Of a stretch of DNA of 64,000 bases, positions 1 through 12,753 are shown in pieces. The number at the start of each line of letters is the position of its first letter. Position 1 is the stretch's first letter. Made by a program: the position numbers and the translations under genes. Where the stretch lies: assembly GCA_009602725.1 (NCBI GenBank), contig WELB01000240.1:56438-120437 (forward strand), given 5' to 3'. The notes below the pieces were generated by a model. It saw only the letters and a program-made list of their open reading frames with translations, did not search any database and was not told where the DNA came from. The DNA comes from Spirogloea muscicola. Lineage: Eukaryota; Streptophyta; Zygnematophyceae; Spirogloeales; Spirogloeaceae.

Positions 1-1
1 C

Positions 2-411
2 CGGCTCCCCGCCCTCTCCGAGCCTGCGCTGCCGCTCCCGCCCTCCCATCCTGCGGCTGCCTCTCAGCAGTCGCCGCCTCCGCAGCCTTGCCACGCCCCG
101 GCCTTCTCCGCCGACGCCCTCCCTACGCTGCCCCCAGCCCCCTCCGCGCCCGCCCAGGCCACGGCCGCCTCCGAGCAAGCGCCGCCTCCGCTGCCTTGCA
201 TCACCACGGCCCTCGCCGACGATGCACCGCTCCCCCACCCCACCGACGCCCTGGCCGAGGCCGCTCCGGCTGCGCCGCTCGCGAAACCGCCCGACCCCGT
301 CACCGGCGAGCCTGGAACCACGACGAGCGCGATTGCTCTTCAAGACGCAGGCGCTGCCACAAGCAGCAGCACCACTTCGCCAAGCAGTACCACACCCATG
401 GACGGCGGCGG

Positions 412-451
<40 letters not shown>

Positions 452-2473
452 GAGGAGGAGGAGGATGATGACAGTGAGGAGGAGGAGGAGGAGGAGGAGG
501 AGGAGGAGGAGGCCGAGGAGGCGGCGGTGATAGTGGTGGAGGGGAAAAGGATGAAGGAGGCCGATGATACTGTCAAGGCGGTCGGCTTGCAGGCTTTAGC
601 CAAGAGCAGGGAAGAGCTTGAAGACTTCATGGATGCAGACGTGGAGGACGCACCCACCCTTGGCCCTCCTCGGACCAAGCATGAAGTGGTGAGTCTGCAG
701 CGAGCCCTTGACGTGCCTCTGCAGCCTCGCTCCATTGCTCTTCCGTTGTTGCAACAGCGGAGCAGCTCTTGGCACCCCTCATCTTTGGCAGGGCAAGGGG
801 TTACGCCACTGCAATTATCTGATCTCTGCAGCCTGGCCGATCTCGCAGGTGCAACCCCCGGTGCCAAAGGTGGACGTGGAGCTGCAGCCCCATCACAGTT
901 TGGACCCCGCTGGCTTGGTCTCTGCGGTATGGTGTCACTGTTTAATATCTTCATGTCACCCAAGCCCACTGACATCTCACTGCTGTCCGCTCTAGTCACC
1001 TCGCCATGACATGCTATGCAATGCCATGCATAGAGTGCATGGGACATGCTGTCAGATGTCGCAGCCTTCTTAGACTGAATGACGTGAGTAACAGCTGTGC
1101 TGTAAGCACTGCAGGTGCTTGGTGACAGTGTTGTCATACAGAGTGGAGCGTCAGGGGTTGTGCTGGATGAGGGCACGCCGCTGTGGCTGGCCAGCCCGCG
1201 GACTCTGCTGGGAGCAGTCGGGGAAGTCTTCGGGCCAGTCAAGCAGCCCCTGTACCTCGTCTACTTTAACTCCGCCTCTGAAGTGCCCCCAGAAGCCACG
1301 GTGGGCGCCCCTGTTGCATACGCCAAGGAGTTTGCATCGTATGTGCTGCCCAACCGTGCTGAGCTACACCGCCGGGGTTATGATGCTTCTGGCGCCGATG
1401 ACGAGGAGTTGGGTGAAGACGAGGAGGAGTTCTCTGACGACGAGAAGGAGCAGGAGGCTCGCCGCCTCGCCAAGCAGCTGAAGCGCAGACCGCAAGCAGG
1501 GGCCGATGCTGGCCCTTCAGGGAGAGGAGCATTGCCTCTTGATTGGAGAGACGCGCCTGGGAGAGGGAGGGGGGGAGGAGGAAGAGGACGGCGAGGAGGA
1601 GGGGGCCGAGGGGAGGGTAGAGGAGGAGCACTGGGACCAAGAGGAGGACGAAGAGGAGGAGGAGGCAGAGGCGGGCACAGCAGGCAGGGACTGGGAGGTC
1701 CCAGAGGAGATTGGGGGAGGGGAGGAGCGCAGCGGGTGGAGGGCCAGGGGCGTGGTGGGCCAGGGGCCCTTGCAGAGGCCAGGTGGGAGGACGGCAGCAA
1801 GAGCCTGGCAGGGCCTGTGCCGCTGCCCCCTGCCAGCCCAGCTCCGAGCCTCCCTCCCCTGGCCTGGCAGCAAGCGCAGCGCAAGGACCCCAGCACGCTC
1901 CCGCTGTACCTCCCTCATACATCGCCTCCGCAGCAGCAGGTGCTGTTGCACCTCGGCCCTGGCGCGTCTCCCCACCACTCGCCGTCCTTCCAGGAGTGGC
2001 TTCCCAGCCCGCAGGGAGGCTTCTCCCCAAGGCCTGCCCCGTGGCAGGAGAGCCCTTACCCTTTCCAGTCCCAGCGTCACGGTCAGCAGGCGCCGGATGC
2101 TGGCAGTCCAGCATTTGACATAGGAGCCGGTCTCTTGCCGCCGTTTCACCCCAGATACCAGCCTGAACCAGAGCGCGGCACGCCATCACTGCTGAGCTTT
2201 GCACGACCTCCCAGCTACGGGCCGCGACCAATGTTCAGGAACCTGGAGGAGGCTGTGGCTTACGCGAGTGGCGGCAGCTCTCAGCCGCTGTACCCAGTCC
2301 AGTCGCACAAGATGCCTGGAGCACCCTTTGTCATGCTGAACCCGCCCAGCCCACTCCTAGTGCCCCCCCCGGTGCCTCCAGCCTTCAGCAACAGGAGTCC
2401 AGCCCCGCAGCCAGGTCTTGGAGCGCGGCCGCCGCACGACCAAGGAGCTGGCCACAGTGGGGCATGGCACTAG
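2..2473 (+). CDS. NAF1: NAF1, H/ACA snoRNP assembly factor (5' end clipped)
   Basis: NAF1 is the nuclear assembly factor that precedes GAR1 on H/ACA ribonucleoproteins, which guide pseudouridylation. The frame is open from base 2, so the Pro/Ala-rich N-terminus continues upstream of the window. Exons: 2-688, 849-926 and 1115-2473, all joined in phase with GT-AG borders. The first ends in a Ser-rich then Glu-rich tract (from about base 398). Exons 2 and 3 hold the Gar1/Naf1 beta-barrel core, with the diagnostic strings GEVFGPVKQPLYLVYFNS and RRGYDASGADDEE, followed by an acidic EEEFSDDEKEQ segment. Next come an RGG-type Arg/Gly tract (about 1555-1740) and a long Pro-rich tail, the usual plant and yeast NAF1 architecture. 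The core match is strong. The exact C-terminus is the first in-frame stop. No TGTAA signal was seen close downstream. Confidence 0.85.
411..512 (+). repeat. CAG and GAG trinucleotide tracts inside NAF1
   Basis: A run of CAG units (read as AGC, Ser) is followed by GAG/GAA units (Glu) and gives a Ser block then an acidic block in NAF1. The purity of the units suggests a length-variable microsatellite. Confidence 0.75.
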
Positions 2474-3680
2474 CACCTCATTCTGCCGCAAATCTACACT
2501 ACAGCTCTTCTTTCATAGGCCAGGCAAGCTGCCCGTAAGTTGCTTCAGCAGCTGCCCGTCTTGCAGCTCCTCTCACCCATACTTGCAAGGACAGCAGTCT
2601 AGCTACCACAGGTACTCAAGGTGTAGGATTCTGTTGTACTCTCGCTTAGCTTGCCTCTTTGCAAAGTGGGCTTGCTGGTGATCTCCACGCGCTGTAGACA
2701 CCATGCAGAGAAGCCCAAGGAACGCTAGCTCAAATTCGCTGGTGGCTAAAGCCACAGCCGCCGCAGAGCCAGAGCCTTGCATGATATGCATGCGCCATTG
2801 CATGTCTCCTAGGCGGAGGTCGTTTGCTCGGCGACGTAAAATCCCAGTAAGTGAGCCCAAGAAATTAGACCAGGGCTGGATTTGCTCTATTAAATGGAGA
2901 TCGCAACTGAAGAATTTGCCATGCTTAAATTTGGCATGGAGGTCACATTGGCCCAGCTAGGATCACCGTGGACCAATGTAGCACTGCTTAGAGTTTAAGA
3001 TGAGACTGCATATCCTCCTGCCGCTGTGCCACGCAGCACCGGCCTGCCGCCGAGTGCTGGAACAGCTCTCCCAGTCGCACTGCAACGCAGCCCTCGACCC
3101 GATTGCCATGGCCGGCTGCAGCCAGGACCTCGCAGACCGACATGCTCAACTGCAGCTCACTGTCACTGAAGTACAATCAGCACCAGGCTCAATCTGCCAC
3201 AGCGCTCTGTCAAACACAGCAAATGAACCTGACGACCCAGTGCCAGACTGAGGTTGCATCAAAACAGCAAAGAGCCAGCTGGTTGAGCCAAAACAAGACA
3301 GGCAACTGACAACAATCATCTTCTTGCCCTGCACGCTCCAGATGTCCGTTCATGCGCAGCTTAAGTCCTGCGAAGGCCGTGACCTGGTCCAAGCAACAGT
3401 CTGCAGGGTAACACGACCTGCGGGTGTGGAAGGGGCCCTTGTTGGGCCCAAGCGCTTCAGGCCCTCGAAGTGGCCAACAGCAGGTGGTAGGAGTGCTCTG
3501 GCAGGTTTTTGCAAGAAGCAGCCAGGGTCGGCTATCCTGACTATACCCCCGCAGGGCGACTGCTCAAAAAGGTGGCCATGACAGCCACGAGGAAGATTGG
3601 GTCATGCAGGTGCTGCCTGGGCAGCGACCTCCACGGCCTCAGCAAGAGTGAAGCAACAGCCTAAGGCTTGGCTCGCCATG
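2474..3680. other. Intergenic interval between convergent NAF1 and RPB3
   Basis: About 1.2 kb lies between the NAF1 stop and the RPB3 stop on the opposite strand. Only short overlapping reading frames without a recognisable protein are present. It presumably holds the two 3' UTRs; I see no structural RNA or repeat in it. Confidence 0.5.
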
Positions 3681-4969
3681 TCAACCGCCACCTCGCATGT
3701 GTGACCCCAGCTCGGCAAACTCATTGTCGGCTAGGGCCTCATCGCTCACTGGCAGCCGCACGCCATCCAGCTTTGCCTTCAGGACCTCAATCGCTCGCAG
3801 CACAATGTCTTTAGCTGCCAGCGCGCCGGTAGCCTCCACCGTGAAGATGAAGCTGTCCTGCCGAGCCACGATGTCCACCAGGCCAGGCTTGCCCATCGCT
3901 GCAGCCTTCTTGACGACCTCATCGTCATAGGCATAGAGTTCCGCGTCGGCGACATACACCTGATAGACAGAAGCAAGGAGACCGCCTCATGAGAGACTGT
4001 GGTGGAGAGAAGCGGCATCGGCCCCTGTCCTTCATGCGGGCAGTGCGTTGCAGCACATCCCCAAGACCTTGCCTGCAGAAGCCGAGTGCCACACAGGGAG
4101 CGCACCTGCCCATTGTGGTCGATGTCGAACACCTTGTTTGGGCAGCTGTCCACCCACTCGCGCTTCTCGTCCAGCGACAGGGTGTCCATGAGCGCGTGGT
4201 TGATATGGATGTCAGGCTCGTACTGGAACGTCACGGTGCCCACCGGCGACCACTTGGCGTGGTCCTTGCCGATGCCCTTGCGTGCGGTCGCCGTCAGCTT
4301 CAGCTCCTGGCCATTCCGCAGCTTCGCGATCAGGACGCCCCTGCAGTGGCAGGCCCGGGGCGGCTGGGCTCAGGTGTGGAGCGGGTGCTTCCGGGTCATC
4401 AGAATTACGGGGCTTGCAGATGACAGGCCTGGCGCTCCGAGGGCTGAGCGTCAGCGTGAGTGAGTGTCAAGCAACACGAGGCACGTGAGCGAGCCCGTGG
4501 AGCAGGTGAAGGCCTGGTGGGTTTAGGCTTACTTGTCGGCCTGGGGGTCGGCGTCGCCCTGGGCATGCACGGGCGTGACGCGGTCGTCCTGGGATCGGAG
4601 GTCGTGGGAGGTGACGTCCAGCGTGTCGTCGGAGGTGCACTTGCAGTGGAGGTGGAGGACGACGGAGCACGAGTCGCAGGCCTGGTCGCCGTCGCACATG
4701 TCGCAGTCGCGCGAGAAGGCCATGTCGGCGGCGCGGTCGGAGGCGAGAGGGATGAGGCCCAGGCGGTGCGCGATCATCTCGTCCGGCAGGACGGAGGAGT
4801 TGACCTCGATGTCCACCAGGTCCACCGCCACCGTCGGCACGTCCACCAGCAGCACGCGGCGCAGCGCGTTGGCCACGCTGGCGTCCGTGCCGCGCACCTC
4901 GAACTTGGCCGCCTCGCGCCGCAGCTCGCGGATGCGCACGCTCGGCACGCGCGCGCCGCCGCTCGCCAT
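3681..4969 (-). CDS. RPB3: RNA polymerase II subunit RPB3
   Basis: RPB3 is the alpha-like subunit that dimerises with RPB11 to nucleate assembly of RNA polymerase II in the nucleus. Three exons (minus strand) are 4969-4533, 4340-4106 and 3959-3681. They sum to 951 bp, a multiple of three, giving 316 residues, close to the roughly 319 of plant RPB3. The start is MASGGARVPSVRIRELRRE, followed by the alpha-motif VANALRRVLLVDVPTVAVD. A Cys-rich zinc loop (CDMCDGDQACDSC) sits near residue 90. Exon 2 carries the conserved strings HAKWSPVGTVTFQYEPDI and REWVDSCP. Exon 3 is the helical C-terminus that pairs with RPB11. The exon 1 donor (AA|GTAAGC) would read as a TAA stop if unspliced. It is head-to-head with CBP80. 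Confidence 0.93.
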
Positions 4970-5377
4970 GCCACTGCGCGAGCGGGGGGCCGGGGGCCGG
5001 GGGCCGAGCCCCCTAGAACCCCGAACCCCCCAGAGGGGGGGGCCTTCGTCACTCGTGCCCTCGGCTTCTGCTGCCGAATGCGTTTGTCCAATGTGCCCAC
5101 AGCGGTCCCAGGCGGATCGCTTTGCATCGCCGGGCTGGTCGCGCCCTTGCAGCAGCCTTCCTCCCCTCAGCTCGTCGTCTGCCTTCCCTCTGCTGGCACG
5201 GGGGTATTGGGGGCGCCCTGTCTGCCTGGCCGACGGCTCCGTCATGAACACCTACCTGTGTGCATCTGGCTGGCAGCTCACGGCCGATTCTTCAACATCA
5301 GCAGCCGCATCACATTTCCTTGCCACCAGTGGTGCCCTCGTGCCAGCTCCGGGCCCCGTCCTCCCCGCCCGCCCCCC
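4970..5377. promoter_or_regulatory. Putative bidirectional promoter, RPB3 / CBP80
   Basis: Only 408 bp separate the two divergent ATG codons, so both 5' UTRs and core promoters must share this space. The RPB3 side has a short GGGGGCC-type direct repeat (about 4984-5045). No TATA box is obvious. The bidirectional role is inferred from the spacing. Confidence 0.5.
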
Positions 5378-8300
5378 ATGGCGGCCGCCGGCGGCGACGG
5401 CGACGCCGGCGCGCTGCACGACTCCCTCCTGCGCCTGGGCGATCGCGGCCCCACCCTGACGCCCCACCTGGTCTCCGCCCCAACCCGGCCCTCGCCGCCT
5501 TACGCCGCCGCCGCTGGCGCTGGTCGATCGAGCGAGGCGCCTGACCTCCGCCTTCTCCGCGGCGGCCCTCAGGCGGCGTGCGCAGACGCGCTGCTTGCCC
5601 AGCCGGAGGCCCTCCGCGACGCCTCGCTCGCCGTGCGCCCCTCCCCCCAGCCCCTCCTCCTCGCCCCCCCCTCCTCGCCCCAACCCGGCGGCTCTGACTC
5701 GCACCCGCGCGTGCCCCTGGCACCGCCTTCCTCGCCGGGCAGCTGCTGCTGCAATGCGCGGAGGAGATCCCGCACAAGGCCCCTCTCTACGCTGCCGTGG
5801 TCAGTGCCGCCGCCCTTGCTCGCCCCAGTCGATGGCCGCTGCCCTGTCGGCGCTTCTCCGCTTAGCGCACGATGCTGCATCTCCACCATGGTGTCTCGCC
5901 GCTCGCAAGCAGCCCCTCCCGCACGACCTCACGCGGCTGGGCAGCTTGATATGGTCACGTCAGTGATCCGGAGCGAGGAAGCCGGTCAGCGCGACACTAT
6001 CGCCGCTGTTGCCCCTGCCAACCTCGGGTTGCTGGCAGGCCAGCAGCTTGCCCGAAAGTCAGGCGGTCGCTGAGGCAATGGCTTCGCCTGGTCACCAGGT
6101 CGGCCTTCTGAATGCCAAGGAGCCCAAGCTGGGAGAGAGCGTGGTGGAGAGCGTTGGCCACAGCCTGCAGGTCGAGCAGCCTTTACCGCACTACAGCCTG
6201 CCGAAAGTCTTGCTCCTCGATCCAGCAATGGCCCTCTACACCAGGGGCAAAGCGCACAGCCTGTGCTTGCTCTGACGTCGCTGTGGCGCTCCGACCCCCG
6301 TGGCAGGCTGCACTGGACACCGGAGAGTGCAACAAGCTACGAATCCTTCTGCGCTTCCTCACCCTCCTGGTATCGACAAAGGAGCTGCGTGGCAGCACAG
6401 TGATTAGAGACAAAGTTCGAGCTGCTGGCTTGCCTGAGCAGGTGCAGTGGGAGCAGCTGCGTTTACCTGCCTGACCTGCCAGGTGGCTGAGAACCATCTC
6501 TGAGGCACTGTGCAGGTGGTTGTCAAGGTTGCCCAGGCTGAGGCACTGGCCGCTCTCTTTGACTCCCTGCTGGCATCCGCCACGGCCACCGTGGACGAGG
6601 ACCGTGGCAACCCTCTGTGGCAGCCGCGTGCTGACTTCTACACCTTCTGTGTGCTGGCAGCCCTGCCTTTTGGAGCTCTGCATCTCTCAAAGGTGGAGGA
6701 CTTTCTGCTCAGATTCAGCAAGCAGTTGAGACACTGTGGGAGGGGGTAGGGGGCAGTAATTGGGATTCAGGGTGGTGCTCCGTGGATGACATGCGACTGC
6801 CAAACACAGAGTGTGAGGCGAACTGCTCAGTTGCCCAACTCAGCTCGCTTGTGTAGGTCAATGCAGCGCTCTTGGAGAAGGTTATGGCAGATGCCAGTTC
6901 CTACATGGAGGCTCGCACAGAGCTGTCAGCTCCTGCCTTCTGTCCATTTCCTCCTTCTCCAGCAGGCCCCGACTCCACAGAGGTGAGCATGTCATTGTGG
7001 TGCCAAGGCCCTGGCAAGATGCCTGCCTCGTACTAGGACGATTCCAAGGGTGGTCAGACCACCTTCGGGGTTGGGAGCTAACCTGGCCAGTCTGTTGCTG
7101 TCAGGACTACGTAGCAGATCTCTGGAAGCGAGTCCAAGCCCTCCAGGCAAGTGGGTGGTCTGCAGAAAGTGGTGAGTCTCATGCACTATTGTTGTGCTTG
7201 GGAACATGCCCACTGCAGCTGCATAATCATTTGCTGCCGCTAGCGTGATCTCCGTGCAGCTACTGAGCTCTTGTGGAGTCTGTGCAGTGCCGAAGCTGGC
7301 AGACGGCCTCCTAGACGAGATTAGTGAGGGTCATGCGCACGCATTTCCTGAGCTTGTACGGCCAGAGCTGCCCGAGCCACCATCGGACAGGGCTATTGAG
7401 CACCGTCAGCACCATGAAGCCCGGGTGGCCTACCCACGGAGAGTTGGGCGGATGCGGATCTTCCCTCCCACGAAGACAGAAAGCGTGAGTCTGTGGCCGA
7501 CTTTGCCTCCAATTTCACCGCTGGGCATGTTCTGCCAGGAGCATTGGGATGACCTGAGACACTTTGGGTGCAGGGTCTGCACCCAATCGACCGTTTCATC
7601 GTTGAGGAGTACATCATGGACGTACTCTTTTACATCAATGGCTGGTGAGCGTAGAAACCTCTGCTTGAGCTGGGCCTCTCTTTGTGTTCCTCTTGGCAGA
7701 CAACTGCTGATGCTGCCATAATCTACAGTCGTACATCTATTTCTGCTCACAGGTTTGTGAGCCTCGTACGTGCCTTGTCATCTGTTAGAGTTCTCTCCTT
7801 GTTGCTCATGGCAGCAGCAGCAGGCATGGCATTCGTGCAAAAGCTGACCCTTGCAGTCATTTTCACCGGTGGCAGTCGCAAGGAGTGTGCAGCCTACTTA
7901 GTGGGCCTTCCAGTACCCTTCCGCTACGAATACATTCTTGCTGAGGCCATCTTTGCCCAGGTCAAGGCCCACACATGTTGGCGGCTTGCAGGTGGAATGC
8001 ATGCGGTCTTTCGCAGTGCAGTGTCCTGCTAGAGGCCCTTGCAGCTGCTGACTGTGTAGACAGGGCTGCTGTGGTTGGGTCCCTGAATGTGCAGTTACTT
8101 TTGCTGCCAAGGCCCCCTTTTCGAGCAATCTACTACACGATTGTAATGGTTGACCTTTGCAAGGTACCCAGCTCACACACCCAATCAGCACAGCACATCG
8201 CGAATGCTTTGTGTCATGCCTTCCCTCAGCTCGTGCGCTAATAGTGTGTCTGCATGTATGCGCCAGGCTCTGCCTGGGGCGTTTCCACCGGTGGTGGCCA

Positions 8301-10633
8301 GTGCTGTGCGAGCACTCTTCCATCGCATGGTCGACCTGGATGTGGAGTGCCGCTCCCGCCTCGTCCAGTGGCTCTCCCATCACCTGTTAGCTCCGCTCGC
8401 CAGCGTGTTGCCATGAGGAAGGCGAGCCGTGCCCACGTCTGCAATTGCTGATTTGGCCCCTCATAATGAACGGGTAGTCTGGCACACTCACAGGCTTTTA
8501 TGTGCCGTGCGGCCCAGGTCAAATTTCCAATTTGTGTGGCCCTGGGAGGAGTGGAGCCACGTACTTCAGCAGGCCCCCTGGTCGCCCCAGCGCCTATTTT
8601 GTGCGGAGGTCTTGGAAAAGGAGTTGAGGCTCAGCCATTGGGATCGGGTGAAGGAGGTGCGTCCAGCCTGGTCCATCCCCCTTGCTGCTCGAGCCTTGTG
8701 CTTTCGAGTCGACGAGTCCAGATGAGGTGGGTTGTGGTGCTTGCAGAGCCTGGAGGCGAGCCCAGCGATGGTTCGGCTGCTTCCACCACGAGGACCGCCG
8801 GCTTTCAAGTTTGGGAACGGAGCAAGAGGCTCAGAGGAGGAGGTCAAGCTCGCAGGAGAGCTCGTGGGCTTTGTGCAAGAGAAGAGGCCCACGCGAGAGG
8901 TGCAGGCATGGCTCGAGAGCACGGTCAAGCCCTCGTTAGGACCTGGCCGTACCATAGCATTGGTGATGCACACACTCCTGCACGTCGGCACCAAGAGCAT
9001 CACCCACACTTTCACGGCCCTCGAGCGGTATAGCATACGACTCACAAGCAGACCCGCAAGCTGCACAACTGCATCACCTGGCAGTTATTGCCGTGTCGGC
9101 TTGTGTTTGCGCTAAGTATGGTGTGCAAGCTTTGCAGGTTTCATGTCATCTTGTCACAGCTGGCTCCAACTCAAGATGACCAGGCGGCACTCTTGGCTTG
9201 CGTTGAGGACTTCTGGCAGGTGTCGCCGCAGATGGCTGTTGTTGTCATTGACAGGTTGATGGGCATCCGTGTCGTTTCTAGCCTGGCCATCAGCTCCTTC
9301 AGCTTGTCACCACAGAACGGGCCGCGCATCCACACGTCCGACCACCTGTGGGAGGTGAGGTGTTGCGAGCTTCTACTCCTTTCCTGTTCGGCTCTGAGGC
9401 CCGAGTCCTTCGTTGCAACTGCAAGCAGCGGCTCAACCCCTCCCCTCTGGTTCACAGGTCTTGCACAATGCTATCTCCAAGACCAGCAACCGTACCACGG
9501 ATGTGCGCAAGCAGGTGGCCTTTGCCCAGCAGGCTGCAGCTGCATTGATTGCAGCTGCAAGCAGGGCTTCTGTCCAGGCCGAGGCAGCTGCTGCCGCCGC
9601 TGCCAGCAGTGAAGGCGGGCCTGGCGAGGATCTGAGAGTGCGGCAGGCAGAGGAGAGAGCAAGAAGCTTGTTGCAGGAGGCTGCGAGTGCTCAGGCTGCC
9701 GCATCAGCGAAGAAGGCCGTGCTAGAGGACGCCCAGAGAGAACAAGAGGTGGGGAGCTGCGACCTGCCTGTGCTCATCGAAGAGTGCAGTCTGATGCCAG
9801 CTGTGCCCCTCTTGTCCAGCCTGGTCCCTCAGGCGCAAGCTGTGCTGTGTGGCCTCTGCTGCCAGGCCCTCTTCTTGGCGGTCTGCAAGGGCTTCGTGAC
9901 CATGCTGGATGAGCGACTACGGGCGTCGGAGCAGGCGGGCAATGGTCTGGCACCAATGCAAGAGGAACAGGAGGAGGACGAGGAGGTCGGGAGGGGAGAG
10001 GGCATTCCTCCCGACAACGCTAATGGACTGCCCAGGTACCTGATGTGCCGCTCATAAGCCCGGCTGCAGACTGGCTTGCTTGTGTTGTGGCCAGGCTTTG
10101 ACTGGTGAGTTTGCCGGCCTGTTGTCCTTCCCCCTATGAGCAGCTTTACAGGGGGAATTTGCTCTTGACGTTTGCTGGCACGATGAGCGTGCAGCCTCGG
10201 CAGCTCTGATGCCTTGCTTGGCTGAGTCCAACGTCAAGCACTTGTGTGGGCTGCCTGGTGGTCAGCAGGAAGGTGCAGGAGAATGGAAGCGGGTCTTTAC
10301 GGAGGAGAGAGAAGAAGAGGGGACGGAGCCCGGAGGAGGAGGAGCTGGCGGAGGCCCAGGAGGAGGAGGAGTGGCAGGGCTGCGCGCTGGGCCACCTGCG
10401 AGCCATCGTGCGGCACTATTCGAGCGAGGTGGGCGTGACGTGCTGAGGCTTGTACAGGTAGAGGGGGCGCGCATTGCGGGGGGGGTGTGGTCTGGGGTTG
10501 ACGAGGGGCGCGGGACGTGCAGGTGTGGGCGGTGGCGGAGCGGCTGCGCACGGAGGTGGTGACGGAGGCGGTGCACCCGAGCATCGCAGCGGCGGTGTGG
10601 GGTGGCCTGGGCGTGCCGCAGGCGGCGTGGTGA
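5378..10633 (+). CDS. NCBP1: Nuclear cap-binding protein 80 (CBP80/ABH1/NCBP1)
   Basis: This is the large subunit of the nuclear cap-binding complex. It stabilises CBP20 on the m7G cap and links capping to splicing, export and miRNA processing. Conserved blocks occur in order across many exons: the N-terminus MAAAGGDGDAGALHDSLLRL; a MIF4G-like region with LLQCAEEIPHKAPLYAAVV (about 5745), VALDTGECNKLRILLRFL (about 6310) and ATVDEDRGNPLWQPRADFY (about 6585); then HPIDRFIVEEYIMDVLFYIN (about 7570-7630). These are followed by RKECAAYLVGLPVPFRYEYI (about 7880), FVWPWEEWSHVL (about 8530), TKSITHTFTALERY (about 8990) and HLWEVLHNAISKTSNRTTDV across 9345-9500. The last exon begins after the CAG at about 10541 and ends with AVWGGLGVPQAAW and TGA at 10631-10633. 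Family identity is certain; several small exon borders in the GC-rich first 600 bp are not resolved. Confidence 0.93.
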
Positions 10634-10895
10634 CGACGAGGGCGCGCATGGGGTGGGGGATTCGGGGATTGGGGGAGGGGGATTGGGGTGGAGCGTGAGA
10701 GAAAGGAAGGGAAGCGCGGCCCAGGGCAGTGGGGGGGCCCAAGGGTGGGAATGGTGGGAACGGTGGAGGGGGTCCCGCCGCCGCCGGTCTGCACCCCCCT
10801 CAAGCCCGCGCCGCCGCCGGCCGCCGGCCCGCGCGCACTGAGTCCCTCTGCCACCCTCATCGCCCCCCGCATTGCCACCTCTTGTCCGCCCGCAG

Positions 10896-12297
10896 CCTTC
10901 CTCCGCCGCTCTGGACAACCTCCACTTTGGCCCCTGGCCGCTTCACGCCTCCGAGGTGTTCCTCAGCACCCCGCTGTCAGCGGCGATCGTCAACTTGAAG
11001 CCCGTCGTCCCAGGTCCCTACACCGCTGCCCCTGCCCTCGTGCTTGCGCCACGCCCCGGCTGCCGGGCTCAGTGAGGAGCTTCTCAGCACCATATGCTTC
11101 CCCCCTCCTTCCCGACTGCTCCTTCCAACTGCTCCGGCCGCTCGGAGGCTCGCAGCCTTTGTGATTCACCTGCTACACCTCACCATGGCCCTCCAGACGC
11201 CGAACGTCCTGAGCAGTGGCCCTTGTGCCCGCCATGCTTGTGCAGGGCATATATCCTGCCAAATTTATTGCCGTTCTTCCTGCTGTGTCGCTCGCGCTCA
11301 AATGGTGCAAGCAGCAAGCTGCAGCAGGCCTTGGGCACGTGCTGCTGGCAGCCCTACAGATGCTCAGGCAATCTGCTCTAGCATCTTACACTGTGGTCCG
11401 CTTAGCCGCCTCCATTATAGTCCGCTGGGTGTAGCAAGCGGCCAGAGAGCAGCGGAAATGGGCAGTCGGACAGTGCTGTCCTACTACACACAATCCGCAG
11501 CTTGGTGGGTCAACACGGCCACATTGTGCCAGCCCTGATCAGGCAGCCTGGGGCACTCCTTGACGGATCTTTAGCACGTACTCGTTCTCCCAAGGAGGGT
11601 CGCACCCCGCTTTGCAGATCTTACAGCTGAAGAAGCCACTGACTTGTGGCTGCTCGCAAAGAGGATAGGCAGCAAGTTGGAGACCCATCATCGGGCTACT
11701 TCACTCACGTTCACAATACAGGTATGGCCCTTATGAGCCAGTATGTGCGTATGTATCCCAGTTTGGCCCTGGGACGATCAGCTGCTTGCTTCGTTCCTCT
11801 TTTATAGTATCATGGGGTACTTGACAGCGATCTTTAGCGCTTGTGCTGAAGGGGCCACATTTTGTTCTTGGCGGCACGTCCACTCCAGCTTGCACACTGG
11901 CTGCCTACCTCGTGTTTTCATTCTTCACGAGCCTTGCATGGCAGGACGGACCTCAAGCTGGACAGACCGTACCTCATGTACACATACACATCTTGCCGCG
12001 ACGAGACGGCGATTTTAAGAAGAACGATGACGTCTATGACGACGTAAGACTCTAAGGAATGTTTCAGCAACTCTTTGCACATGCTCACCTTCACCACATC
12101 CCAGCAGCATCCTGTTGCTTGCTTCAACTCTTTATAAGAGTTGATGCAAGAACTTCCTACTGCAGGTCGATGAGAGTGAAAAACTCATGTCTGAGTCAGC
12201 CGAGAAGCTGGACTTGGACAAAGAGTCGGTAAGTCGCTCAGTAGAAGACATGGCAGCGGAAGCGACGACGCTGACGAAGCTCTTCGAGAGCTCTTGA
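10896..12297 (+). CDS. FHIT: FHIT-type HIT-family dinucleoside triphosphate hydrolase (5' exon unresolved)
   Basis: FHIT proteins cleave diadenosine tri- and tetraphosphates. Exons recognised: about 10896-11030 ([18 protein letters not shown] and VNLKPVVPG), 11575-11721 ([20 protein letters not shown]), 11945-12043 and 12166-12297. Exon 3 has the histidine triad [10 protein letters not shown] preceded by [11 protein letters not shown]. Exon 4 gives the typical helical tail ([11 protein letters not shown], ending KLFESS). The frame is open upstream of 10896 and an acceptor (CGCAG) sits there, so an initiating exon probably lies between the CBP80 stop and this point. The exact exon 1-2 junction is unclear: joining the obvious donor CCAG|GT to the TTTAG acceptor leaves the GH step of PGHVLV out of phase, so a junction has been misread or a micro-exon missed. 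It is convergent with AP-2 mu. Confidence 0.88.
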
Positions 12298-12753
12298 AGG
12301 GTAGCACGCACTTGCTAAGGAGCTGCATGATAGGGCCTATAACAAGTGCCACAAGTTGCACCCCTTGTCCCATGGCCTCTTCTGCCTGTTTGGAGGCATT
12401 TGCAACGCCCTTCGGTAAGGTTAGGGAGCCGACCAGGAGTGGGCAACACACCTCTCGACACTGCTTGCTCTATCTCTTTTGGGCTGGCCTCTTGCGGCCA
12501 TTGCCCCCTAGATTTGAGCTTCTTCTTCTTGACACCTACTCGCTGTTCATATGCTTTATTTTGGTGGCAGCACAGCTGCCTCGTGGAGGTGGACAGGCAG
12601 TGAGCTCAGCCCCAGAGGTAGCAAGGTCGGCCTCACAGAGTGCATACAGGTGCAAGAATTTTAGGGAGGCAGGAGTCCCGATACTATCTACAGCTATCCT
12701 GAGGGCCTGCCATTGGCCCCTTCTGTTTAAGTTTCAATTCTGGACAATTGAGG

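Noticed and set aside
1266-2231. 321-codon minus-strand frame across NAF1 exon 3
   Set aside because: It is antisense to the RGG and Pro-rich coding region of NAF1 and has no recognisable domain.
5200-6073. Long GC-rich open frames on both strands around the CBP80 start
   Set aside because: Only the frame giving CBP80 blocks has family matches; the others are composition-driven shadows.
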